From: an uncultured Eubacteriales bacterium
Lineage (GTDB): Bacteria; Bacillota; Clostridia; Oscillospirales; Oscillospiraceae
DNA: 30,339 nucleotides
Assembly: GCA_900547315.1 (NCBI GenBank)
Contig: URGI01000017.1
Span: 1-30,339, forward strand
Reading direction: 5' to 3'
Both the position numbers and the translations under genes were made by a program. Under the pieces are notes generated by a model, which was given only the letters and a program-made list of their open reading frames with translations, was not told the DNA's origin and searched no databases. Positions 7,903 through 15,011 of this stretch are shown piece by piece. Each line of letters starts with the position of its first letter. Within the stretch, counting starts at the first letter, position 1.

Positions 7903-9254
7903 TATTTCTGGGCCTCCTTTGCTGCTTTCGCCTCGGCCGCAGCCTTTTCCTTGGCAGCCTTTGCCTGGAACATGAGCTTCGCGGTCTTGAAGGCGTGGGT
8001 AAGGGGCATTCTGGCCGGACAGTTGAATGCGCAGCTGCCGCACTCGAAGCAGTCGGTGATGTGATACTTCTGCATCATCTCGAAGTCGCCCTTGTTGTAG
8101 TACATGTACATGAACACAGGCTCAAGGTTCATCGGACATACGGTGATGCACTTGCCGCAGCGGATGCAGGTGGGGTGCTCGACATGTCTGTCCTCTTCTT
8201 CGGTGAAGAACAGCACGCCTGCGGTGCCCTTGATGGTGGGGGCTTCAAAGCTCGTTGCGCAGATACCCATCATCGGGCCGCCGAGAACGATCTTGCGCGG
8301 GGTCTTGACGAAGCCGCCGCACTGCTCGGCGAGGTACTCAAACGGAGTGCCGACGCGGGTGAGAGCGTTTACGGGAGCCTTGAGGGCGCTGCCCGCGACG
8401 GTGACGATACGCTCGATAACGGGCTTGCCCTCATAGCAGGCCTGATATATCGCGTACGCGGTACGGGTGCTGACAACGTTGCAGCCGACGCCGGAGGGAA
8501 TCCCGCCGGGCTTGACCTCGCGGCCCGTGACTGCCTTGACCTGCATCTTCTCGCCGCCCTGGGGGTACTTGACCTCTTCGGGGACGATCTCTATCCCGTA
8601 ATTCTCGGGATGGAGGGAATTGAGAAGGTCAATAGCGTCCTGCTTGTTCTTCTCGATGCCGTAGTAGCAGTGGTCAAGGCCGCTGGCAATACGGATGAGC
8701 TGGATGCCCTTGAGGAGCTGCTCGGGGAAGTTGAGCATGGTGAGATGGTCGCCGTTGAGGTACGGCTCGCACTCTGCACCGTTGATGATAAGCTTGTCAA
8801 CCTTGCCGAGGCCGCCGCGGATCTTGAACGCGGTCGGGAACATTGCGCCGCCCATGCCGACAACGCCGGCTTCACGGATGCGGTCAAGGATGGCTTCGGG
8901 ATCCTTGAGCTGTTCCTCGGTCAGGGGAGCCATATCCTCACAGGGAGTGTCGAGGCCGTCGTTCTCGATGACGACGGACATGATCATGTCTCCCAGCGGA
9001 TGGGGTCTGGCCTCGACGGCGACGACCTTACCGGAGACGGAGGCATGCACGGGTGCGGAGACGGGCGCGGGATTCTCGCCGATCTTCTGACCCATTTTTA
9101 CATAGTCGCCTACACTGACAAGGGGCTTGCAGGGAGCGCCTATGTGCTGAGCCATGGGAATGACTACTTGCGGCGGTGGGGCGATCACGGTCACCGGAAC
9201 TTCCGGTGCCTTCATGTAATTGGGATGAACGCCGCCTTTGAATGTATGGGACAT
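7902..9254 (-). CDS. rnfC: Rnf complex subunit C, NADH-binding
   Basis: RnfC is the peripheral subunit where NAD+ is reduced. The 450-residue product starts MSHTFKGGVHPNY, has the glycine-rich nucleotide/FMN region GVVGMGGAMFPTAFK near residue 135, a Complex I 51-kDa-like fold after it, and two ferredoxin-type motifs near residues 360-400, CIRCGKCITVCPMNLEP and CFECGSCAFNCP. I chose the ATG at 9254 because GAGGTGAAG precedes it; the longer frame to 9320 has no site and runs through the promoter. The last 30 residues are an Ala/Lys/Glu helix. It is the first gene of the rnfCDGEAB operon, the order known from Clostridium and Acetobacterium. Confidence 0.97.
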   Translation of the reverse strand: MSHTFKGGVHPNYMKAPEVPVTVIAPPPQVVIPMAQHIGAPCKPLVSVGDYVKMGQKIGENPAPVSAPVHASVSGKVVAVEARPHPLGDMIMSVVIENDGLDTPCEDMAPLTEEQLKDPEAILDRIREAGVVGMGGAMFPTAFKIRGGLGKVDKLIINGAECEPYLNGDHLTMLNFPEQLLKGIQLIRIASGLDHCYYGIEKNKQDAIDLLNSLHPENYGIEIVPEEVKYPQGGEKMQVKAVTGREVKPGGIPSGVGCNVVSTRTAYAIYQACYEGKPVIERIVTVAGSALKAPVNALTRVGTPFEYLAEQCGGFVKTPRKIVLGGPMMGICATSFEAPTIKGTAGVLFFTEEEDRHVEHPTCIRCGKCITVCPMNLEPVFMYMYYNKGDFEMMQKYHITDCFECGSCAFNCPARMPLTHAFKTAKLMFQAKAAKEKAAAEAKAAKEAQK

Positions 9255-9285
9255 AAGCTTCACCTCGTTATAATATCGCTTCTGA

Positions 9286-9315
9286 ATAATATCACAAACA
9301 GTCACAAAATGTCTA
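9286..9315 (-). promoter_or_regulatory. rnf operon promoter with direct repeat in the spacer
   Basis: TAGACA and TATTAT are 18 bp apart on the minus strand, about 30 bp before rnfC. The spacer carries TTGTGACTGTTTGTGA, a direct repeat of TTGTGA at ten-base period (9292-9307). Such half sites resemble Crp/Fnr-type targets, but these do not form a palindrome, so a regulatory role is only a guess. Confidence 0.55.
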
Positions 9316-9569
9316 CCCAAAAAGGTGCAAAAATCGGCATTTTTGAAAGATAAGTTGTTAACAATCCTGTTATTTCCGTGTCAAGCCGCAAATTATTTAC
9401 TAAAATGGGTTTTTGTATATTCACAAGAATTTTCTTGTGGGTTCTGACTGCGATTTCCAATTTTTCTCCTGTCCGGGTATATGTAATTATATCTGCCGCC
9501 GCGCGGGAGTATGAGCGGATAAGGGGGCGGGTGCAAGTCTTTCTTTTGACTATTGGCAGCAGTCCGAGA

Positions 9570-9632
9570 CTGGCGACCCCTCAGTCAGCTTCGCTGACAG
9601 CTCCCCTAAAAGGGGCGCCGCTTCGCGGCAAA
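9570..9632. repeat. Interspersed hairpin repeat, copy 1
   Basis: The 9321-9738 interval has no gene. It contains this element, which begins CTGGCGACCCCT and then has three small hairpins in a row with three-base loops: GTCAGC/GCTGAC, CCCCT/AGGGG and GCCGC/GCGGC. The same opening and the last hairpin recur at 18.4 kb. Repeats of this wording are, to my recollection, common between genes in gut Oscillospiraceae; that is not checked here. Confidence 0.75.
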
Positions 9633-9682
9633 TGTTTTGCACCGGCGCGCGCAGATAATCCCCGTCCTGCTTCAGAAAAAGT

Positions 9683-9720
9683 CCACCGCGGCAGAACGCG
9701 CAAACGCTCTGCCGCGGTGG
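9683..9720 (-). terminator. Terminator after the flavodiiron gene
   Basis: A 13-bp perfect stem, CCACCGCGGCAGA with its complement, has a 12-base loop. On the minus strand ACTTTTTC follows, giving the T tract. Confidence 0.85.
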
Positions 9721-9738
9721 AAATATCAAATTATCTTG

Positions 9739-10953
9739 TTACTGCTTCGCGGCGGAGATATCAGCGGCGACCGCATCCGCTATCGCGTCAAGCTCCGCGA
9801 GCTGATCCTCCGCCAAGGACGAACGGATCGTGACGTTCTCGCCGATGAACTCGCACTTCTTGAGCGTGCTCAATATCTCGCGCATCTGCTTCCCGCTCGT
9901 GGGTGCCCAGCTGCCGTTTTCGAGAACTGCGATCTTGCGGTTCTGGAGATTGTGGTTTGCGATGTCATGCAGCAGGTTCTCCATCGTGACGAAGATTCCC
10001 GCATTATATGTCGTCGCAGCGAAAACAAGGTGGCTGCAGCGGAACGCGTCGGAGAGGATGTAGCTTGCGGGGGTGACGGAGGTGTCATACATGCGCACCT
10101 TCACGCCGCGCTCGACAAGCTTTGCGGCGAGGATATTTGCGGCGTTCTCGGTGTGGCCGTACACGGAGGCATAGGCCAGCATCACGCTGTTCTCCTCCGC
10201 TGCGTAGCTGCTCCACTTGAGGTACTTATCGAGGAACGCACCAAAATCGCGCCGCCAGACGAAGCCGTGCAGCGGGCAGACATAATTCAGCGCCAGCCCC
10301 GCTGCCTTCTTCAGCACAGCCTGCACCTGCACGCCGTACTTGCCGACGATGTTTGTATAATACCGGCGCGCCTCATCGACATTTTCGGCGAAGAAATCGG
10401 CCTCGTCCGCGAACAGGCGGCCGTTGAGCGCGCCGAAGGTTCCGAACGCGTCCGCCGAGAAGAGTATGCCGTCGGTGGAATCATAGCTCATCATGACCTC
10501 AGGCCAGTGCACCATCGGAGCCATGACGAAGCTTATCTTATGCCGCCCCAGCTCCAGCACGTCGCCCTCCTTGACGATGTGCAGCCGGTCGGTGAAATCG
10601 ACGCCGCGGAAGAAATTCTTCAGCATCGTCTCGATCTTGCTGTTGCATACGAGCTTCAGCTCCGGATATCTGAGCAGCAGCGCCTCGATGGTGTACGCGT
10701 GGTCAGGCTCCATATGGGAGATGACGAGGTAGTCCGGCCTGCGCCCGCCGAGCGCGTGGGCGACATTCTCAAAATAGGTCTGATAGACGGCCTTATCAAC
10801 GGTGTCGAAAATGGCCGTTTTTTCGTCGAGCATGACATAGGAATTATAGCTTACGCCGTCGGGAACGCCGTACACGCCCTCGAAGCATGCAAGGCGGCGG
10901 TCGTCCGCGCCGACCCAGATAAGATCATCGGTTACCTTTCTAGTGCAGTACAT
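9739..10953 (-). CDS. Flavodiiron protein (FprA-type A flavoprotein)
   Basis: Flavodiiron proteins reduce O2 to water and/or NO to N2O in the cytoplasm of anaerobes. The 404-residue product has an N-terminal metallo-beta-lactamase-like domain with all di-iron ligands: His80, Glu82, Asp84 and His85 in HMEPDH, His148 in HWPE, Asp167 and His228 in CPLHG. The C-terminal flavodoxin domain (from about 255) has the FMN loop ASVYGHTENAA and the AATTYNAG and ENGSWAPTSGK segments. There is no fused rubredoxin, so electrons must come from a separate carrier such as the short rubredoxin at 4.0 kb. GGAGG precedes the ATG. It diverges from a Crp/Fnr regulator. Whether O2 or NO is the main substrate cannot be read from sequence. 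Confidence 0.95.
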   Translation of the reverse strand: MYCTRKVTDDLIWVGADDRRLACFEGVYGVPDGVSYNSYVMLDEKTAIFDTVDKAVYQTYFENVAHALGGRRPDYLVISHMEPDHAYTIEALLLRYPELKLVCNSKIETMLKNFFRGVDFTDRLHIVKEGDVLELGRHKISFVMAPMVHWPEVMMSYDSTDGILFSADAFGTFGALNGRLFADEADFFAENVDEARRYYTNIVGKYGVQVQAVLKKAAGLALNYVCPLHGFVWRRDFGAFLDKYLKWSSYAAEENSVMLAYASVYGHTENAANILAAKLVERGVKVRMYDTSVTPASYILSDAFRCSHLVFAATTYNAGIFVTMENLLHDIANHNLQNRKIAVLENGSWAPTSGKQMREILSTLKKCEFIGENVTIRSSLAEDQLAELDAIADAVAADISAAKQ

Positions 10954-11022
10954 ATGCTATTCCTCCGTGTATTTTTACTTGATATATTATAATATATTAT
11001 ACTCGATTTTCCCGCACAAATC

Positions 11023-11038
11023 TGTGGCGTACGCAACA
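11023..11038. promoter_or_regulatory. 16-bp palindrome between flavodiiron and crp/fnr genes
   Basis: TGTGGCGTACGCAACA is symmetric at 14 of 16 positions (TGTnGCGTACGCnACA). It overlaps the place where the -35 of the crp/fnr promoter should be (TATAAT at 11048-11053) and lies about 70 bp upstream of the flavodiiron start. Crp/Fnr proteins bind two-fold sites of this size, so it is the likely operator of the adjacent regulator. This is inference. Confidence 0.55.
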
Positions 11039-11047
11039 ATTATGTGT

Positions 11048-11053
11048 TATAAT
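11048..11053 (+). promoter_or_regulatory. -10 element of the crp/fnr gene
   Basis: A perfect TATAAT lies 34 bp before the ATG. No consensus -35 hexamer is present because the palindrome occupies that position, which suggests that the promoter depends on, or is blocked by, a bound regulator. Divergent AT-rich TATAAT-like sequences at 10986-11001 probably serve the flavodiiron gene. Confidence 0.55.
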
Positions 11054-11086
11054 ATGCCGCGGAGCTTAAATTTACGGAGGCGGCAT

Positions 11087-11722
11087 ATGAACGACTTACA
11101 GCTATTTGACGGCATAAGCGCCGAGAACCGTGCGGCAATGATGAGCTGCTTCAAGCCTGAGCAGCGCAGCTTCCGCCGCGGCGAGACGATACGTGTCTAC
11201 GCTCCGGAGCTTGAGCAGCTGTGTCTGCTGGCTTCAGGGCGGGCGCACCTCTACTGCATGGACAGCGACGGCGAATACACGCTGCTTGAGCAGTACCGCG
11301 CGGGCGACATCTTCGGCGAGATATTCTCCATGCCATACGCCGACCTCGGCTACGCCGTCGAGGCCGACTGCGACTGCAGCGTGCTGTTCATCCCCTTTGC
11401 GAGCATCTACGGCCGCTGCCCCAAAGCCTGCGAGCACCACACAAAGCTGACGCAGAACCTCTTCGAGCTGTCCGCCCGCAAGGCGCAGACCCTTGCGATG
11501 CGGATAAACATGATCAGCAAAAAATCCATGCGCCGCAAGCTCTGCGCGTATTTCGACTATCTCAGCGAGAGCGCCGGCAGCCGCAGCTTCAATCTCGAGA
11601 TATCGCTGACTCAGCTCGCCGGATACCTCTGCGCCGACCGCAGCAGCATGATGCGTGAGCTGCGCTGCATGGAGGACTGCGGAATCATCCGCCGCGACGG
11701 ACGGCACATTGAGCTGCTGTGA
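11087..11722 (+). CDS. Crp/Fnr family transcriptional regulator
   Basis: The 211-residue protein has an N-terminal cyclic-nucleotide-binding-like barrel (about 10-120; YRAGDIFGEIFSMPYA is the typical GE turn) and a C-terminal winged helix (about 150-211; ISLTQLAGYLCADRSSMMRELRCMEDCGII). Cysteines at the N-terminus in the FNR Fe-S pattern are absent; scattered cysteines occur elsewhere (CDCDC near residue 100). The arginine for cAMP phosphate is not evident. It is therefore an Fnr-like sensor of unknown signal. Divergence from the flavodiiron gene suggests control of NO or oxygen stress. The start at 11087 has GGAGGCGGCAT before it; the longer frame to 10943 runs through the promoter. Confidence 0.9.
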   Translation: MNDLQLFDGISAENRAAMMSCFKPEQRSFRRGETIRVYAPELEQLCLLASGRAHLYCMDSDGEYTLLEQYRAGDIFGEIFSMPYADLGYAVEADCDCSVLFIPFASIYGRCPKACEHHTKLTQNLFELSARKAQTLAMRINMISKKSMRRKLCAYFDYLSESAGSRSFNLEISLTQLAGYLCADRSSMMRELRCMEDCGIIRRDGRHIELL

Positions 11723-11739
11723 ACGCTGAATGCTTATAA

Positions 11740-11755
11740 AATTTTAATTAAAATT
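11740..11755. repeat. 16-bp all-A/T palindrome
   Basis: AATTTTAATTAAAATT is a perfect palindrome between the crp/fnr stop and the gtrA promoter. It could be a weak terminator stem, an UP-like element or an operator; nothing in the sequence decides. Confidence 0.5.
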
Positions 11756-11766
11756 CTGAAAGTATA

Positions 11767-11795
11767 TTTACAAATCCCATCCGACGCGCTATAAT
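11767..11795 (+). promoter_or_regulatory. Promoter of the gtrA-like gene
   Basis: TTTACA and TATAAT are separated by 17 bp, about 30 bp before the ATG. This is a near-consensus sigma-A promoter. Confidence 0.8.
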
Positions 11796-11824
11796 CTCCT
11801 CGAAAACGGCATGGAGGGATCGCT

Positions 11825-12220
11825 ATGCAGGAGTTTATCAGATTTATAAAATTCGCTCTGTTTTCAGCCAGCGCAGGACTCATCGAGATGGGCTCTTTCG
11901 CGCTGCTCAACGAGTTTACGGCGTGGAGCTACTGGCCATGCTACCTGATCGCGCTGGTGCTGTCCGTCGTATGGAACTTCACGCTCAACCGCAAATTCAC
12001 TTTCAAGTCCGCTGCGAACGTCCCAATTGCAATGGCAAAGGTGCTCGCCTACTATGCGGTGTTCACGCCGCTGTCCACCCTGCTCGGCGAATATCTCGCG
12101 GGGACGCTCGGCTGGAACGAATACCTCGTCACGGTGATAAACATGCTGCTGAATTTCGGGACGGAGTTTCTCTATCAGCGCACCTTTGTGTTCGGCAAAA
12201 GCCTTGACACCGGCAAATAA
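11825..12220 (+). CDS. GtrA-like membrane protein
   Basis: GtrA-family proteins are small, four-helix membrane proteins thought to flip or hold polyprenyl-linked sugars in cell-wall polysaccharide or teichoic acid decoration. This 131-residue product fits: the start RFIKFALFSASAGLIEMGSF, the central WNFTLNRKFTFKS and the C-terminal NFGTEFLYQRTFVF are family hallmarks, and four hydrophobic segments can be seen. GGAGGG lies before the ATG. No glycosyltransferase is adjacent, unlike many gtrA loci; the next gene starts 65 bases on from its own promoter. Confidence 0.9.
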   Translation: MQEFIRFIKFALFSASAGLIEMGSFALLNEFTAWSYWPCYLIALVLSVVWNFTLNRKFTFKSAANVPIAMAKVLAYYAVFTPLSTLLGEYLAGTLGWNEYLVTVINMLLNFGTEFLYQRTFVFGKSLDTGK

Positions 12221-12223
12221 ATA

Positions 12224-12252
12224 TTGAACTGTCCCCCTCGGAGTGGTAATAT
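12224..12252 (+). promoter_or_regulatory. Promoter of the NTPase-CYTH gene
   Basis: TTGAAC and TAATAT are 17 bp apart. Transcription would begin near 12260, inside the large inverted repeat described next, so the left arm would be missing from this transcript. Confidence 0.55.
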
Positions 12253-12278
12253 ATGATATATGTTATCTTTCGAGGGGG
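12233..12278 (+). promoter_or_regulatory. Long inverted repeat covering promoter -10 and ribosome binding site
   Basis: CCCCCTCG at 12233-12240 is the exact complement of CGAGGGGG at 12271-12278, which is the ribosome binding site of the next gene. Inside it TAATATAT (12247-12254) pairs with ATATGTTA (12258-12265), with one G-U pair and a three-base loop. In an RNA that starts upstream (read-through from gtrA) the site would be hidden in a helix of about 20 pairs; ATTTT follows it, so it might also terminate. Confidence 0.7.
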
Positions 12279-12285
12279 ATTTTCC

Positions 12286-13389
12286 ATGCCCAAAAGCATC
12301 ACGCGCATAGTTCTCACCGGCGGCCCCGCCGCGGGCAAGACCACGCTTATCAGCCGCATCCTCAAGGAGTTCAAGCAGGAGGACGGCTGGCGCGTCATTA
12401 CCATACCAGAAACCGCCACGGATCTGATATCCGGCTTCGGCATAAAGCCATTCGGCAACTGCGTGAGCATGCTGGACTTTCAGTATTTCGTCATTGAGGA
12501 TCAACTGCACAAGGAGAAGCTCGCGCTCAAGGCCGCGCGCATGGTGCCGGAGGAGAAGGTGCTCGTCATATATGACCGCGCCCTGCTCGACGACAAGGCA
12601 TACATAACGGACGACGAGTTCACGGACATACTCACAAGCTTCGGCAAGACCGAGGAGCAGGTGCTCTCCGGCTATGATGCGGTGCTGCATCTCGTGACCT
12701 GCGCCAAGGGTGCGGAGTTTGCGTATAACTACGGCAACGCCGCGCGGTACGAGAGTGTTGAGGTCGCGCGCGAGAAGGACGACAAGACCCTCCGCGCGTG
12801 GAGCCGGCATCCCGCGCTGCACGTTATCGACAACTCCGTGAATTTTGAGGACAAGATAAACCGCGGCATCGCCGCCATATTCAGCATAATCGGCCAGCCC
12901 GCGCCCGCGCAGAGCAAGCGCAAGTATCTCATAGCCATGCCCGACACCGCAGAGCTTGTGCGGCGCTACAACGCCGCCTCGGTCGAGATGATGCAGACCT
13001 ATCTGGCCGACACGAATCCGCAGGCCGAGCGCCGCGTCCGCCAGCAGCGCAACGGCAGCGAGTATCTGTATTTCTACACCGAAAAGCGCGTCAACGCCGA
13101 CGGCACGCGCTGGGTAACAGAGCGGCCGATATCCGAGAAGGACTACGTGGCCTATCTCATGGAGGGCGACAGCTCGCTGCACGCCGTGCGCAAGACGAAG
13201 TACCGCTTCGCGCTCGGCAGCCGCCGCTTCGAGATAGACGTTTACCCGTTCTCCGCCGACCGCGCCATCATGTTCGCCTACGGTGACGACAAGGACGGAG
13301 AGCTGCCCGAGGGCATTGAGGTCATCCGCGAGGTCACGGGAGATGTGGATTATAAAAACCGCGCGCTGGCAAAGCTTCAGCGGCTGTGA
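12286..13389 (+). CDS. P-loop NTPase (NadR/Ttd14-type AAA) fused to CYTH-like domain
   Basis: The 367-residue protein has a P-loop GGPAAGKTT at residues 12-20, a Walker-B-like VLVIYDRALLDD near 93-103, and a kinase-like domain up to about 200 as in the NadR/Ttd14 AAA group. From about 211 a second domain, KRKYLIAMP through ERRVRQQR, EYLYFYTEKR and RFEIDVYPF, looks like a CYTH/triphosphate-tunnel fold. The canonical ExExK at the start of CYTH enzymes reads KRKYL here, so triphosphatase activity may be lost. Drosophila Ttd14 has a comparable architecture. A nucleotide- or polyphosphate-linked role is inference. The ATG at 12286 follows GAGGGGG; the longer frame to 12253 begins inside the inverted repeat. 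Confidence 0.75.
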   Translation: MPKSITRIVLTGGPAAGKTTLISRILKEFKQEDGWRVITIPETATDLISGFGIKPFGNCVSMLDFQYFVIEDQLHKEKLALKAARMVPEEKVLVIYDRALLDDKAYITDDEFTDILTSFGKTEEQVLSGYDAVLHLVTCAKGAEFAYNYGNAARYESVEVAREKDDKTLRAWSRHPALHVIDNSVNFEDKINRGIAAIFSIIGQPAPAQSKRKYLIAMPDTAELVRRYNAASVEMMQTYLADTNPQAERRVRQQRNGSEYLYFYTEKRVNADGTRWVTERPISEKDYVAYLMEGDSSLHAVRKTKYRFALGSRRFEIDVYPFSADRAIMFAYGDDKDGELPEGIEVIREVTGDVDYKNRALAKLQRL

Positions 13390-13401
13390 GGGGCGCGGTG
13401 T

Positions 13402-13626
13402 ATGGATATCAGAAGCATCGCAAGGCTGAAGCATGCGTGGGACCGCTTCAGCATGAATCACCCTAAGTTTCCGGAATTTCTGCGCGCAGTGAAGTCGCGC
13501 GGCATCCACGCGGGGATGGAGGTCTCAATAACCGTCACGTATCCTGACGGGGACGAGCTGCGCTCCGGCCTGCGCATCAAGCCCTCGGACGTTGAGCTTT
13601 TCGACGAGGCGAGCAAAATATTCTGA
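13402..13626 (+). CDS. Small conserved-looking protein of unknown function
   Basis: The 74-residue product is not recognised. It has a basic, probably helical N-terminal half (IARLKHAWDRFSMNHPKFPEFLRAV) and a beta-rich C-terminal half (MEVSITVTYPDGDELRSGLRIKPSDVELFDE). There is no signal peptide or membrane segment. It starts 12 bases after the NTPase-CYTH gene, with GAGGGGCG before the ATG, so the two are very likely cotranscribed, and the pair ends in a long hairpin. Its codon use resembles its neighbours. Confidence 0.75.
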   Translation: MDIRSIARLKHAWDRFSMNHPKFPEFLRAVKSRGIHAGMEVSITVTYPDGDELRSGLRIKPSDVELFDEASKIF

Positions 13627-13627
13627 A

Positions 13628-13674
13628 TGTACGCAGTAACTCCTCCGGCTTTGCCGGAGGAGTTACTGCGTACA
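13628..13674. terminator. Perfect 22-bp hairpin between convergent genes
   Basis: Positions 13628-13649 and 13653-13674 are exact complements around a TTT loop. A run of seven T at 13680-13686 follows on the plus strand, a few bases from the stem. It probably ends transcription from both sides; the stem is unusually long for a terminator. Confidence 0.75.
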
Positions 13675-13675
13675 G

Positions 13676-14563
13676 CTACATTTTTTTCAGGAAATTGCCG
13701 TAGACACGGACGTCGCTGCTTATTACGATGAACGCGGAGGGGTCGATCTTCTTGGCGAGGCTGCGGAGCTGAGCTATCTCGTACTTGCTCATCAGCACGT
13801 ACAGCATGGTGCTCCCCTGTCCGGTATATGCGCCGACGCTCGCCCACTCGGTTACGCCGCGACCCATCTGGCGAAATATCTCCGCCTCGATCTCCTTGCC
13901 CTTCTTGGTGATGATCTTCGCCTCGACGTTTATATTCTGCGAATGCATCTTGTCCAGCGCGAAGGAGTACACAAACGTGAACAGCATCGAATATATGACG
14001 ACGCGCACGCCGAACACATAGAAGCAGGTGGCAAACAGGATCGTGTTCACTAACAGCGTGAGCCGCCCGACGCCTGTCTCCTTGCGGCGCAGGATCATCA
14101 GCACTCCGACGATATCAAACCCGCCGCCGCTGCCGCCGCTGCGCAGGACTATGCCCATCATCGCGCCGCACACAAGCCCGCCGACCAGCACCGAGGCCAG
14201 CACATCGTCCGGCAAGACCGCGCGCACGGGGATGAACGCGAGGGAAACCGTCATCATCGCGACGGAGATTATCGTCTTGACGAAAAACATATGGCTCACA
14301 TCATGCCACGCGAAATACAGCAGTGGGAGATTCAGCAGAAAATATATGATCGACGCAATATCGATATTTGCACTCAGGCCGAGATGCTCCACGAGCAGCG
14401 TACGGATGACCTGACAGATGCCCATCAGCCCGCCGCTGTACATCCCTACCGGCACCACGAACAGGTTCATGGCAGCGGAGTATATAAACGACGCAAGAAC
14501 CGCAAGCATCGTGCGCTTTGTCTCTGCCCATACATCGGCATTGATTTTCTCTTTTTTTGTCAT
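13676..14563 (-). CDS. YitT family membrane protein (DUF161 + DUF2179)
   Basis: This 295-residue protein matches YitT/YebE-type proteins: about five or six membrane segments in the first 200 residues (AVLASFIYSAAMNLFVVPVGMYSGGLMGICQV; GGLVCGAMMGIVLRSGGSGGGFDIV), then a soluble DUF2179 domain (IITKKGKEIEAEIFRQMGRGVTEW... to the end). The family is very common in Firmicutes and its transport substrate is not established. The ATG has no clear ribosome binding site, only an AT-rich leader. It lies in the same direction as rplT but beyond that operon's terminator. Confidence 0.9.
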   Translation of the reverse strand: MTKKEKINADVWAETKRTMLAVLASFIYSAAMNLFVVPVGMYSGGLMGICQVIRTLLVEHLGLSANIDIASIIYFLLNLPLLYFAWHDVSHMFFVKTIISVAMMTVSLAFIPVRAVLPDDVLASVLVGGLVCGAMMGIVLRSGGSGGGFDIVGVLMILRRKETGVGRLTLLVNTILFATCFYVFGVRVVIYSMLFTFVYSFALDKMHSQNINVEAKIITKKGKEIEAEIFRQMGRGVTEWASVGAYTGQGSTMLYVLMSKYEIAQLRSLAKKIDPSAFIVISSDVRVYGNFLKKM

Positions 14564-14582
14564 AAAATCACATAAATACAGC

Positions 14583-14609
14583 TTATGCCGCTCAAAATGA
14601 GCGGCATAA
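14583..14609 (-). terminator. Terminator of the infC-rpmI-rplT operon
   Basis: TTATGCCGCTCA and its exact complement form a 12-bp stem with an AAA loop, about 20 bases after the rplT stop on the minus strand. The T-rich tail is interrupted. Confidence 0.8.
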
Positions 14610-14628
14610 ATGCGTTAGCTACTAAGAT

Positions 14629-14982
14629 TTACTTTGCGGCCTTTGCCATCTCGCACAGAGCGGTGAAAGCGGCAGGATCGTGAATAGCGGTCTCGGAGAG
14701 CATCTTGCGGTTCATATCGACACCGGCGAGCTTCAGACCGTGCATGAAGGTGGAATAGTTCATGCCGTTCATCTTGCAGGCTGCGCTGATACGGGTGATC
14801 CACAGCTGACGGAAATCTCTCTTCTTCTGCTTGCGGCCGACGTATGCGTAACGACCAGACTTCATCAGCTGCTCGTTGGCCATCTTATAGTGACGGGACT
14901 TATTTCCCCAATAACCCTTTGCAAGGCCGAGAATCTTGCTTCTGTGCTTGCGGGTCATCATTGCGCCTTTAACTCTTGCCAT
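14629..14982 (-). CDS. rplT: 50S ribosomal protein L20
   Basis: L20 binds 23S rRNA early in 50S assembly and, in Firmicutes, represses its own operon through the leader RNA. The 117-residue product has the family sequence throughout (MARVKGAMMTRKHRSKIL; AKGYWGNKSRHYKMANEQLMKSGRYAYVGRKQKKRDFRQLWITRI). GGAGGATAATCAA precedes the ATG. It is third in infC-rpmI-rplT, the usual order. Confidence 0.99.
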   Translation of the reverse strand: MARVKGAMMTRKHRSKILGLAKGYWGNKSRHYKMANEQLMKSGRYAYVGRKQKKRDFRQLWITRISAACKMNGMNYSTFMHGLKLAGVDMNRKMLSETAIHDPAAFTALCEMAKAAK

Positions 14983-15011
14983 TTGATTATCCTCCTATTT
15001 AACGACTATCC

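Noticed and set aside
9355..9364. TTGTTAACAA upstream of rnfC as a Rex operator
   Set aside because: Rex sites need two such halves with spacing (18 bp in total); here the halves are fused into ten bases and lie upstream of the promoter.
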